From: Phytophthora colocasiae
Taxonomy: Eukaryota > Oomycota > Peronosporomycetes > Peronosporales > Peronosporaceae
DNA: 64,000 bases
Assembly: GCA_018806915.1 (NCBI GenBank)
Contig: JAGKQI010000043.1
Span: 1,116,001-1,180,000 of the forward strand
Direction of reading: 5' to 3'
Shown here: piece after piece, positions 52,569 through 60,893 of the stretch
Layout of the letters: every line of letters begins with the position of its first letter
Numbering within the stretch: position 1 is the first letter of the stretch
The notes under the pieces: model-generated
The model's database searches: none
What the model was told of the DNA's origin: nothing
The model's input: the letters and a program-made list of their open reading frames with translations, nothing else
Translations under genes and position numbers: made by a program

Positions 52569-53291
52569 ATGAAGCTTTCCGCTGTCATCGCGGCCGTCGC
52601 GGCCTCTACTGTTGCCGCCGAGCAAGAGTTCTGCGGTCAGTGGAATTCCACGCAGACCGACGACTACACCGTCTACAACAACCTGTGGGGAATGGACAAC
52701 GACAAGGCCGGCGGCCAGTGCACAGGCCTCGACAGCGTCGACGGCTCAACTATTGCTTGGCACACGAGTTTCAACTGGGCCGGAGACAACTGGCAAGTCA
52801 AGTCGTTCGCCAACGCCGCGCTCAAGTTCGACCCGGTGCAGTTAGCGAACGTCTCGTCGATCCCGTCGACCATCGAGTATGATTACAAGTACGACGGCAA
52901 CATCATCACCAACGTGGCGTACGATCTGTTCACTAGTGCTACGGCCACTGGCAACGTCGAGTACGAACTCATGGTCTGGCTGGCAGCTTTGGGTGGTGCG
53001 TGGCCTCTTACGACCACCGGCAAGCCGATCAAGGAGGTGAAGATCAGCAACGTGGACTTCAACTTGTACCAGGGCAAGAACGGCAACACAACCGTGTTCT
53101 CTTACGTGGCTGTCAACACGACCAAGAGCTTCACGGCGGACTTCAAGCAGTTCTTCGATGAACTTCCGGCTGACAACACGATTGCCCCGACCCAGTTCCT
53201 GACCCAAGTGCAGGCCGGCACAGAGCCGTTCCAGGGCAAGAACGCCACGATGACGGTGTCGAAGTACTCGGCGGCAGTTCACACAGCCTAA
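52569..53291 (+). CDS. GH12 xyloglucanase/endoglucanase, gene 4
   Basis: 240 residues from the ATG at 52569. A signal peptide (MKLSAVIAAVAASTVAAEQ) is followed by 'DYTVYNNLWGMDNDKAGGQC', 'EYELMVWLAALGG' and 'QAGTEPFQGKNA', with both catalytic Glu residues. It is intact. Its start lies only 140 bases past the mariner element, so much of the promoter upstream of the GATGGGA box is transposon DNA. Closest to gene 3. Confidence 0.92.
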   Translation: MKLSAVIAAVAASTVAAEQEFCGQWNSTQTDDYTVYNNLWGMDNDKAGGQCTGLDSVDGSTIAWHTSFNWAGDNWQVKSFANAALKFDPVQLANVSSIPSTIEYDYKYDGNIITNVAYDLFTSATATGNVEYELMVWLAALGGAWPLTTTGKPIKEVKISNVDFNLYQGKNGNTTVFSYVAVNTTKSFTADFKQFFDELPADNTIAPTQFLTQVQAGTEPFQGKNATMTVSKYSAAVHTA

Positions 53292-53593
53292 GTAAATGTG
53301 TAAGAGTACTCCAACCTACAGGCTAAAAAATCAAACTTGCAAATAACTTGATGAGCAGAAGTAGGAAAAGATAACGAGTTGGGTAAGTTCACCGTATTCC
53401 CTTCGTGCTGTTGTCGTGGGGCTTTGCCAAGGAGCTCCCGATCCAAAAAATAGTGCTACATGTACATGTAGCACGAGTTTAATCTCTGGTCGTATTTGTT
53501 GAATCTAGCAGATCTCCAGAAGCAAAGTCAGCTCGGTCGTTACCACTTGCATCATTCCCCAATTTGCTTTCAGCTCCTCAACACTTTCCGACG
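53292..53593. other. Intergenic, GH12-5 promoter
   Basis: A TACATGTACATGTA palindrome lies at about 53457-53471 and the core promoter at 53552. No GATGGGA box is found here, unlike before the other six genes. Confidence 0.5.
53552..53567 (+). promoter_or_regulatory. Oomycete Inr + FPR core promoter of GH12-5
   Basis: TCATTCCCCAATTTGC matches an initiator (TCATTCC) and FPR (CAATTTGC). It ends 26 bases before the ATG at 53594. Confidence 0.65.
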
Positions 53594-54315
53594 ATGAAGT
53601 TCTCAACCGTCCTCGCTGCAGCCGTTCTGGCTGCATCATCCGTGTCGGCCGAGAAGTTCTGTGGCGGGCAGAACAAGACGGAGACCGCCGACTACATCCT
53701 GTACAACAACCTCTGGGGTGCCTACGACGACCCCAAGGGCCACCAGTGCACGAGTTTGGACAGCGTAGACGGCTCCACGATCTCCTGGAGCACGAACTTC
53801 AGCTGGAACGGGACTGCGTGGCAAGTCAAGTCTTTCGCGAATGCTGCGCTCAAGTTCGATCACGTGCCGATCGCCAACGTCACGTCGATTCCGTCTACTA
53901 TCGAGTTCGACTATGCCTATGAAGGCAAATTGGTGGCCAACGTGGCGTTCGACATGTTCACGACTTCAAAACTGGGCGGTGACGCTGAATACGAAGTTAT
54001 GGTGTGGCTGCAGGCGATCGGTGGAGCTGGTCCGCTGTCGAACACTGGTAAACCGATCAAAGAGGTGAATGTTGGAGGCGTCGACTTCAGCCTTTACCAC
54101 GGCAAGAACGGCAACATGACGGTGTTCTCGTACGTCGCAGCCAACACGGCGAACAGATTTTCCACCGATTTAAACAGTTTTTCGACGAACTGCCGGCTAA
54201 CAACTCCATCTCGCCTGAGCAATATCTGATCAACGTGCAGGCCGGCACGGAACCTTTCGTCGGTAACGGCACTCTAACAGTGTCCAAGTACAACGCTGCT
54301 GTTCACACAGCGTAG
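53594..54315 (+). pseudogene. GH12 gene 5, frameshifted
   Basis: The frame starts at the ATG at 53594 with a signal peptide (MKFSTVLAAAVLAASSVSAE) and is a normal GH12 through EYEVMVWLQAIGG. At about 54172-54174 one A is missing from the run after GATTTA, compared with paralogues (SFTADLKQFF), and the frame shifts. It ends at 54229 after 211 residues. The lost part, with AGTEPF and its acid/base Glu, is readable in another frame to the stop at 54313-54315. The truncated protein keeps the signal peptide and nucleophile but not the second catalytic residue. It could be a dead gene or a secreted non-enzymatic product. Confidence 0.85.
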
Positions 54316-54876
54316 ACAACGTATTGCTGCGATAAATACACTACTTTACAGCTCTCTTTCCATCGTAGACAAAGGCGAACCCTTGATGTCGTTCCCCTGC
54401 TAACGACACTTTGACAACGTTAAACATTCCAGACTTGAAGGAGAACCACATACGTTGACGTATCATCGTTGATATCCTTCACGTCTGTCCTTTTGGTATT
54501 CCTCCTGGATACTAGCAGTAGGAATCTTTAAACGACCATGGCATCGCTTTCTCGTTGAGCATATACGTCAACGACTCGCTGCGAACGAGAGGCTTTACTG
54601 GTTCATCCCGTAAACCTGCTCTCAGAACAGTGCCCAGCCGACAGCCGTTCAAACTTGTCCTCTCAGTAAAGGGGACACGGGCTGCAAGCGAGATGGGACC
54701 TTCCCATTAATCGCCCGAAAACTGCAGTTATCGTTACAGCAACGGTGGTCCAGCTAACCAACAAATCACTGGAGATGTTGTCAAGGTGTCGTTAGCAGGT
54801 GACGCCTTCATTTGAGTCATCGGAGGCAGCAGGCCCAGTTTCAATTTCCCTCAAGACCCACAAGAACCTCCCAACC
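54316..54876. other. Intergenic, GH12-6 promoter
   Basis: No gene or repeat recognised. It contains the GATGGGA box at 54692. Confidence 0.45.
54692..54698 (+). promoter_or_regulatory. GATGGGA box upstream of GH12-6
   Basis: GATGGGA in the context CGAGATGGGACC, 178 bases before the ATG at 54877, farther away than for the other genes. Confidence 0.4.
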
Positions 54877-55663
54877 ATGAAGCTTTTCGCCATCATCGCT
54901 GCTCTCGCCATCGCGTCGACATCTGCTGCCACCACACAGCAGACCACGCAGGGCTCCACTTCCGCCTCAGAAAGCTCGGCCTCCTTCGCAACGGAAGCCA
55001 CTGGAGATTTCTGCGGTCAGTGGAACCTCACAGAGACGGCGGACTACACGCTGTACAACAACTTGTGGGGTCAGTTTAACGACACCTCTGGCACCCAGTG
55101 CACGGGTCTCGACAGCGTTGACGGTGCCCACATCTCGTGGCACACCAGCTACAACTGGAAGGGCTCCAAGTTCCAGGTCAAGTCGTACGCCAACGCCGCG
55201 CTCAAGTTTGACAAGGTGCCGCTGTCGAAGGTTAAGTCAATCCCGTCGACCATCCAGTACGACTTCAAGTCCAAGGGAAAAGTTGTCGCTAACATCGCGT
55301 ACGACCTGTTCACGACCTCCACGCCCGACGGAGACGCTGAGTACGAGATTATGGTGTGGTTGGCTGCTATTGGTGGCGCTGGACCCATTTCGGCCACGGG
55401 TAAGCCGATCAAGAAGGGTCTCACCGTGGGCGGCGTGAAGTTCGACCTGTGGCATGGCAAAAACGGCAACATGACGGTGTACTCGTACGTCGCAGCCAAG
55501 CAGCTTTAAGGCTGACTTCAAGCAGTTCTTCCATAAGCTGCCCAAGAAGCATACTATTGCTCCGACGCAGATCCTTACCCATGTCCAGGCTGGCACGGAG
55601 CCGTTCGTTGGCAATGGTACGCTTACGGTGTCGAAATACACGGCCGCTGTCCACACTGTTTAA
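54877..55663 (+). pseudogene. GH12 gene 6, frameshifted
   Basis: From the ATG at 54877 a signal peptide (MKLFAIIAALAIASTSAA) is followed by an unusual Thr/Ser-rich insert (about residues 19-45) not found in the other members. A GH12 domain follows, with 'EYEIMVWLAAIGG' intact. At about 55499-55505 a small indel shifts the frame and the protein ends at 55509 after 210 residues. The missing end (TEPFVGNG, acid/base Glu, and KYTAAVHTV-type tail) is readable in another frame to 55663. As in gene 5, the product would be secreted but lack the second catalytic residue. Confidence 0.85.
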
Positions 55664-56110
55664 AGAAATCTACAATGTGGAGTAGCTATTACAATTAGAG
55701 ATAGCTACTGTATCGCATCAGAAAACCTTTGAGTAACATCGATGTAATCGAACCATAATTTGATCGTGGAGTTGGCTGTTATTCGCGAAGATGCTAACGG
55801 AGATTCGTGCCAAATCTTTCAACGACTTGGGCCGCGGTCTATCCAAACGAAGTCTCCGAGTTTCCATTTTCGTACATCGAGTCTCTGAAATGCAAAATCC
55901 GAAACTTGCGGAAATATGCGGCGCAAGTGTCCATTTTGCGCATTTTGCGCGTGCCGTGCGAGCCGGAGACCGGAGACCTCTGTTTGTCGTGTTGCACGGC
56001 CGCATAGCCGATGCCAATGATGGGATTTCGGGTTCATGGCAACCGGATGTATTGACCCGAGTCAAACCAGTTTGTCATTCTTCGAACAAAGTTCCGACGT
56101 GTAATTCGCC
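55664..56110. other. Intergenic, GH12-7 promoter
   Basis: No gene. Frames on both strands overlap without domains. An initiator-like TCATTCTTCG lies at about 56076-56085, 26 bases before the ATG at 56111. Confidence 0.4.
56019..56025 (+). promoter_or_regulatory. GATGGGA box upstream of GH12-7
   Basis: GATGGGA in the context CCAATGATGGGATTTCGGG, 85 bases before the ATG at 56111. Confidence 0.45.
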
Positions 56111-56887
56111 ATGAAGTTCTTTCTGGTTGCTACTGCCATCGCTGCGCTAGCAACTCCCTCCTACGCAGAGGAAATGTGTGGCGACTGGGACACCGCAATA
56201 GTCGGTGACTACACGCTCTACAACAATCTGTGGGGCAAAGAGAACGACCCAGGCACTGGACACCAATGCACGACACTTCTCAGCGCTTCCAAAGATAACA
56301 GTACTCTCGGATGGACTACGAACTACAAATGGGGAGGGATCACCTGGAACGTCAAGGGGTACCCGAACGTGGGTCTGCACTTTAAGCCTGTGGAGATCGC
56401 GAACGTCGAGTCAATTCCGACGACTATCAACTACACGTACGAGTACGAACCCACCACTACAGCAAACGTAGCGTACATGTACGACTTGTTCACCAGTTCA
56501 ACTCCTGATGGAGACGAAGAATACGAGATTATGGTGTGGCTGGCAGCGATCGGAACGGCGTGGCCTCTGTCCAGTGAAGGCAAGAATATCAAGAACATTA
56601 CGGTCAGTGGAGTCGACTTCATGCTCAACCACGGCGTCAATGGCAATATGACGGTGTTCTCCTATGTTGCGTCGGAACTGACGAACAATTTCTCGGGTGA
56701 TTTAATGGAGTTTATAATGAATCTCCCGGAAGTAGTGTGCGCAATCTACATGTTGGAAGAATTTAGTACACATCAACACTACGTTGGTACACTGGTGGTA
56801 TACTGTTGGTCTACATGGACACAAAACCTGGTAAATTTTATAGCAATCATTCAACGATCTCTAATATTCCCTCGGCAATATTCTTAG
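56111..56887 (+). CDS. GH12 gene 7 with C-terminus replaced by transposon DNA
   Basis: The frame is 258 residues. Residues 1-207 are GH12: signal peptide (MKFFLVATAIAALATPSYAE), 'DYTLYNNLWGKENDPGTGHQC' and 'EYEIMVWLAAIGTAWPL', with the nucleophile at about E139. After NLPE the sequence changes to transposon-derived DNA: the repeat GTGCGCAATCTACATGTTGG from 56735, then antisense hAT sequence that supplies the last residues (IIQRSLIFPRQYS). The conserved AGTEPF segment with the acid/base Glu is gone and I find no trace of it downstream. The gene could still be expressed as a secreted chimaera without GH12 activity. PsXLP1, a non-enzymatic GH12 decoy of P. sojae, is a precedent for such a role; this is inference. 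Confidence 0.8.
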   Translation: MKFFLVATAIAALATPSYAEEMCGDWDTAIVGDYTLYNNLWGKENDPGTGHQCTTLLSASKDNSTLGWTTNYKWGGITWNVKGYPNVGLHFKPVEIANVESIPTTINYTYEYEPTTTANVAYMYDLFTSSTPDGDEEYEIMVWLAAIGTAWPLSSEGKNIKNITVSGVDFMLNHGVNGNMTVFSYVASELTNNFSGDLMEFIMNLPEVVCAIYMLEEFSTHQHYVGTLVVYCWSTWTQNLVNFIAIIQRSLIFPRQYS

Positions 56888-57800
56888 GCGTTTGTGAAAC
56901 ACCACTGGTTGAGACGGACTTAAGAAAAAAGGCTTGAACCCCGGGACAATAACCACGTAATTCACGAAATGTTCATTCTTGTCGTTCGACCATCCGTCAC
57001 TTATGACAGAGAACCACTTCGCTGAATTTACAGCGTTGAGGACACGCTCCATCAACTCCGAAAGAGCAGAATTAAGGAATTTGCCGGCGATCGATGGCAT
57101 TCGATCTGCGTAGGTGGGACGCAAGGCACGAACAAAGTCTTTCATTGCCTGCTAGTTGACAATTCGAAACGACATACCAGTCCGAAACAACAAATTGGCC
57201 AGTGCCGCATCAATCCGAGCTGCTTCGCCGACTGTAACACTATCCACAAAGCTTGTAGCCGGTTGCAGACGCAGTGCCTCTCTTTGGACTGCGGGATGTT
57301 GGCGTTCCGAAAGTGGTATAGACTCTGCTGGTCGCTTAGTCCCGACGATCATCGCAACTTTCGCGTTTGCCTTCATTCGTTTTAGGCTGCGAAACAGATT
57401 TGCTTCATCATCACTTTGACCAACTCAGTTTCTCGATGTCTTGTGTGAAGTGACTCGATCCCGGTTCCAAGGGACCTTATTACCGCACACACGACATTTG
57501 CCGTTCTCAGCGTCCAGCTTGGACAGGTGGAGTTGATGTCGAAGCGGAGTGGGTCTACAGGCGGCGCTGAGCTCATCAAGGTCTTAGTCCGTACCATAGT
57601 GACAGAGCATGAGTCTTGAGGAAAACGAATCTTATGAAGCAGGAGCAGAATGGCAGAAAGACAGATTCCCATGAGATGCTTGCAAAAGAATAAATTTTAC
57701 CTTCATCATCTTATCATGGCTAAAAATGGCCTCCGGCGGCTAAAGCTTTGTGTGCAATCTACATGTTGATAAATGTTAGTACACACCAACATTACGTATT
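56735..57800. mobile_element. hAT-like element remnant with direct end repeats
   Basis: Two related sequences lie in the same orientation at 56735-56794 and 57748-57800 (both GTG-GCAATCTACATGTTG..TTAGTACACA-CAACA). Between them is a decayed hAT transposase on the minus strand. The left copy abuts GH12-7. Inverted ends of the usual hAT type are not obvious, so the insertion may be rearranged. Confidence 0.55.
56870..57560 (-). pseudogene. hAT transposase pseudogene
   Basis: A BED-type zinc finger near 57490 (KLDAENGKCRVCGNKVPW... then H) is followed, after stops, by a hAT/DUF659-type stretch. That stretch reads FRIVN, stop, QAMKDFVRALRPTYADRMPS, then WFSVISDGWSN. The same frame continues through the TAG stop. 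The catalytic C-terminal part and the dimerisation domain are missing. It is not functional. Confidence 0.7.
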
Positions 57801-57918
57801 CCTACGTACACACCAATATACGTAGACGTGTATTGCCAGCCCGGGCGGCCCGCCCGGCGGATGACACAGTTCGTAAGTGGAAATAAATGAAAAGGCCAGT
57901 GATGGTGAATGCAATTAT

Positions 57919-57932
57919 GGGGGGGGGGGGGG
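57919..57932. repeat. 14-base G homopolymer
   Basis: A run of 14 G lies between GH12-7 and histone H4. Length errors are likely in such runs. Confidence 0.9.
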
Positions 57933-57964
57933 TAAAAGATTGACAAAGCACACTATAATGAAGT

Positions 57965-58276
57965 TCAGCCGGTGAATCCGTAGAGGGTACGGCCTTGTCG
58001 TTTCAGTGCGTAAATGACATCTATCCCTTTGACTGTCTTGCGGCTTCCGTGTTCTGCGTAGAGGATGGCATCACGAATGAGAGCTGACAAAAAGACCCTC
58101 AGCACTGATCGTGTCTCGTAATAGACCAGACCAGAGATTCGAACAACACCAGCCCGACGAGCTAGCCGTCTGATAGCTGGATTAGTGATGCCCTGGATAT
58201 TGTCACGAGTAATCTTGCGATGGCGTTTGGCACCTCCAGTTCCGTGACCTGCAATGCCTTTTCCTCGGCCGGGCAT
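57965..58276 (-). CDS. Divergent histone H4
   Basis: 103 residues including Met, the exact H4 length. The start MPGRGKG was chosen because it matches H4; an in-frame ATG 20 codons upstream (58336) would add an odd extension. The fold-defining parts are kept: 'AKRHRK', 'RDNIQGIT', 'IRRLARR', 'RISGL' and '[13 protein letters not shown]'. Against canonical H4 I count about 27 differences among 102 residues. K8, K12, K31, K44 and K77 are lost (A, T, N, V, S), while K5, K16, K20, K79 and K91 stay. Canonical H4 is among the most conserved proteins, so this is a variant or a relaxed copy. It is intronless. Confidence 0.9.
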   Translation of the reverse strand: MPGRGKGIAGHGTGGAKRHRKITRDNIQGITNPAIRRLARRAGVVRISGLVYYETRSVLRVFLSALIRDAILYAEHGSRKTVKGIDVIYALKRQGRTLYGFTG

Positions 58277-58379
58277 AGATAGAAGAGAAGGCAGTGGTGT
58301 GTGGTAGGTTGGAAGTTGGGAAATGGCCTTTTGCATGACCGTCCGTGGCGCAAGTCAGTCAGATATGATGCGAATGAGT

Positions 58380-58476
58380 AGGGCTGTAGTTTTATTAATG
58401 GGTATTTCATACTGCATCCGTGCTGTACATCCTAGACCAATACGCAGGGCCGTAGTTTTATAGGTGGGGCTTTCAT
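58380..58476. repeat. Direct repeats upstream of the H4 variant
   Basis: Two copies of about 32 bases (58380-58412 and 58445-58476), AGGGCYGTAGTTTTAT..RTGG...TTTCAT, lie about 105 and 170 bases upstream of the H4 start. Read toward H4, each contains a TATAAAACTAC- or AATAAAACTAC-type stretch resembling a TATA box. They may be promoter elements. Confidence 0.6.
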
Positions 58477-58587
58477 GCAGGTGTTTGTATTAAACGATAG
58501 CAATTGCCACTCAAGTGTACTTCAAGGAAGATGAGACCCTACAGATTGACTGTGAGTTACACTATACAGCTAACATTGGCGCTGTCT

Positions 58588-59316
58588 TCATTGCTCTTGC
58601 TTTGTTTGTGTCCAAGCATGCTCGATCTCGGCAGTACCGGTAAGAGACTCAATACATCTTCGAAGCGCTCTACGATTGCGGCGCTCAGCTTGACGGAGTA
58701 TTTTGAGAATATGGCAAAGTCGACGGCGAGTGAGACCAAGCACTTGCTCATCATACCGATCTTCTTGGTGTTTAAACCAAGGCCTCAATTCGTCAAAAGG
58801 GGGTTGCCGTTTTGGTGATGTTCCCCGTTGGGAGGTAATAAAGGTACCCAACTGGGCTGTAGCAGTTGCTGTGTGCCTCTGGTGACTGTTTTCCTTCTCT
58901 TGTAGTTTCGGCAGGTGCCTCAACTCCTTGTTTCTCGTGATGTCCTTCGCCATTGAAGCTGCTCCAGATGAGATGCCTGAGAGCCGCACTGCTTCCACGG
59001 CAGAAGGTTGCCTATTCCTAGCGCTAAGACAGCGTGATTTCCGTTGGAGACTGATAGCGTCACGCGTAGCCATTCCAGAACATTTATTCTTGTTGTAGAT
59101 CACCGCCAATGCCTTCCATTCCGCCATTACCTTGGGCACGTGGATGCCCACGAGATCCAGTAACAACTTCACTTCCTCTTCGTTGTAGTTTTTAGATCCT
59201 CGTCGTTTAGTCATCTGTGGAGAAACGCTATCAATCCAGTGTAAATGCGCGCTGCTACCTGAGTGCACAACTTCCTCCAAAGATGGCAGATTTGATAATG
59301 AGATAGAGTTGACCAT
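58588..59316 (-). CDS. DUF6818-like (Myb-type) protein
   Basis: 242 residues from the ATG at 59316; a start at 59214 (MTKRRGSKNYNEEE) is also plausible and would give the conserved domain its usual N-terminus. The domain 'RGSKNYNEEEVKLLLDLVGI' followed by 'VPKVMAEWKALAVIYNKNK' and 'RDAISLQRKSRCL' matches a helical, Myb-like domain frequent in Phytophthora repeat-rich regions. The rest is basic and disordered. These proteins are often linked to transposons, so the gene may be element-derived. A role in DNA binding is likely but not shown. Confidence 0.65.
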   Translation of the reverse strand: MVNSISLSNLPSLEEVVHSGSSAHLHWIDSVSPQMTKRRGSKNYNEEEVKLLLDLVGIHVPKVMAEWKALAVIYNKNKCSGMATRDAISLQRKSRCLSARNRQPSAVEAVRLSGISSGAASMAKDITRNKELRHLPKLQEKENSHQRHTATATAQLGTFITSQRGTSPKRQPPFDELRPWFKHQEDRYDEQVLGLTRRRLCHILKILRQAERRNRRALRRCIESLTGTAEIEHAWTQTKQEQ

Positions 59317-59477
59317 TCACAATCGGTGGCTGTTAGTCGGTAATTTTTTGAAATTTATAGCATATATTACGGATTAGTACTGCAGTAGGCTAAAAGCAAG
59401 TAGGCTTGGGATTTTGGTCTGCAGCACAATAGATTTATCCCATCCTAAATCCACCAAGAACGTCGGTTCCCAATTGC

Positions 59478-60207
59478 TCACTGTGGAGCACTCTCCCAGC
59501 TTAGTTGGCTCAGCCTGGCTGTCAGCTGGCATTGAGTGTCTTGGTACAACTGCAAATTGCTGTAGTTTCGAATAGTTACAACCGCCCCCGGCGGAGGCAG
59601 AAGGTTTGAGCCACTATCCACATTCCACACTGTGACCGTCAGCAAGGCGGGATCGATGTCTTGGTGATTCGAGTCATAGCAAGCGTAAAACACCTATATC
59701 AGTAAGAGGTAGTTAGACAGAGTACGATTACTCGTATGACAGGATCGCCCTACACTCAGTAAGTCGTCCAGCGATTCCGGAGAATCAGCGTCAACCAAAT
59801 GAAGACGAACTAGTTTCCACTGCTGGTACGTGTGGTCGGAAATCCAAAGGAGCTTCATGCGAATAGCCACCTTTTCATCGCTGTTTGATGCTTCAGAAAC
59901 TCCTGCAAATCTGAGCAAAGCAAAACATTTTCATCCGAACAAAAAGAGAATTCCTTCTCACGAACTTACCTTCAATAGCAGTGATCGTGTTTGGGGTAGC
60001 TGTGCGTTCTGCAAGCAGTTGCTTCATTTTCTGGTATGGCGTTAGCGACGGTGTTACGCCGCGTGTGGGGTCCATCAATGCACGTGGTGTTAGGACACCC
60101 TCCATGTGGGCTGTAGGTGCGGATTCACCGAGGTTTTGCTTGACAGAGTTGTTGGATTTGGTGGTGGTCTTTCCAGACACCGTGGCATGGCGAGACTTGA
60201 GGCCCAT
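59478..60207 (-). CDS. OB-fold-like nucleic-acid-binding candidate
   Basis: Three exons join in frame: 60207-59970, 59902-59754 and 59693-59478 (GT-AG introns of 67 and 60 bp), giving 200 residues. The N-terminal about 80 residues are disordered and basic. The C-terminal half has alternating beta-like stretches: 'KVAIRMKLLWISDHTYQQWK', 'LLTVTVWNVDSGSNLLPPPG', 'AVVTIRNYSNLQLYQDTQCQ'. These resemble an OB fold such as those of POT1 or RPA. The match is by pattern only. The gene may continue past the stop by another exon. It could alternatively be an unrelated beta-barrel protein. Confidence 0.55.
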
Positions 60208-60893
60208 GATGAAAAAGACTTAGTGATCGATAAGTTCTTAGCCGCTATGGAACCAGTATAACCAGGGCCGCATAAGCATGCAACACATTTGTGTAGCTCG
60301 GGGTCCTCTTAATAAAATTATGGATCACTCATACCAAACAAACATAAGCCTGCGATACCGTTTATTTCAACTAAATGATCTTGTCTATTAACCATTCGTG
60401 CTCAACAGGGTCAGCATGCGGCAGAGTGTTGTAGCCACATGACCTCTTTATAAAACAATGAGCCATTCATGCTCTACAGTATCTGCATGCGGCAGAAGAG
60501 AGTTGTAGCCACATGACCTCTTCATAAAACAATGAACCATTCATGCTCTACAGTATCTGCATGCGGCAGAAGAGAGTTGTAGCCACATGACCTCTTAATA
60601 AAACAATGAACCGTTCATGCGCAACAGTATCTGCATGCGGCAAGGAGATTTTCAACTCCTCTTAATGGGGATATTAGTTAAGTGAAGACCCTGTGTACAT
60701 AACGTATAATAGCGCTGGATGGGTGATTAATTTAAAACCTGTTTCGCTGCATATAGAAGTATATGCATGCGATGCTCCGTCTTACAAGAGGCATTATATA
60801 TCCAGGACTCCCTCAACTACCTTATGCATGGACTTCGCAAGCGCTTAGTTTTCGTTTTGACACCATCGACACAAACGGCCCCTACGTGCATCT
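60208..60893. other. Intergenic with 74-bp tandem repeats
   Basis: Apart from the tandem array (60392-60655) there is a degenerate related unit at about 60240-60330 and a perfect hairpin, GCATATAGAAGTATATGC, at 60749-60766. No gene is visible before 60894. Confidence 0.5.
60392..60655. repeat. 74-bp tandem repeats, about 3.6 copies
   Basis: Units start at 60392, 60463, 60537 and 60611 (periods 71, 74, 74). The core is CCATTCATGCTCTACAGTAT, then CTGCATGCGGCAGAAGAGAG, then TTGTAGCCACATGACCTCTT. Copies 2 and 3 differ by only a few bases. The last is truncated. Confidence 0.9.

Noticed and set aside
55791..56114. 107-codon frame before GH12-7
   Set aside because: It overlaps a minus-strand frame of similar length and has no domain; the region is the GH12-7 promoter.
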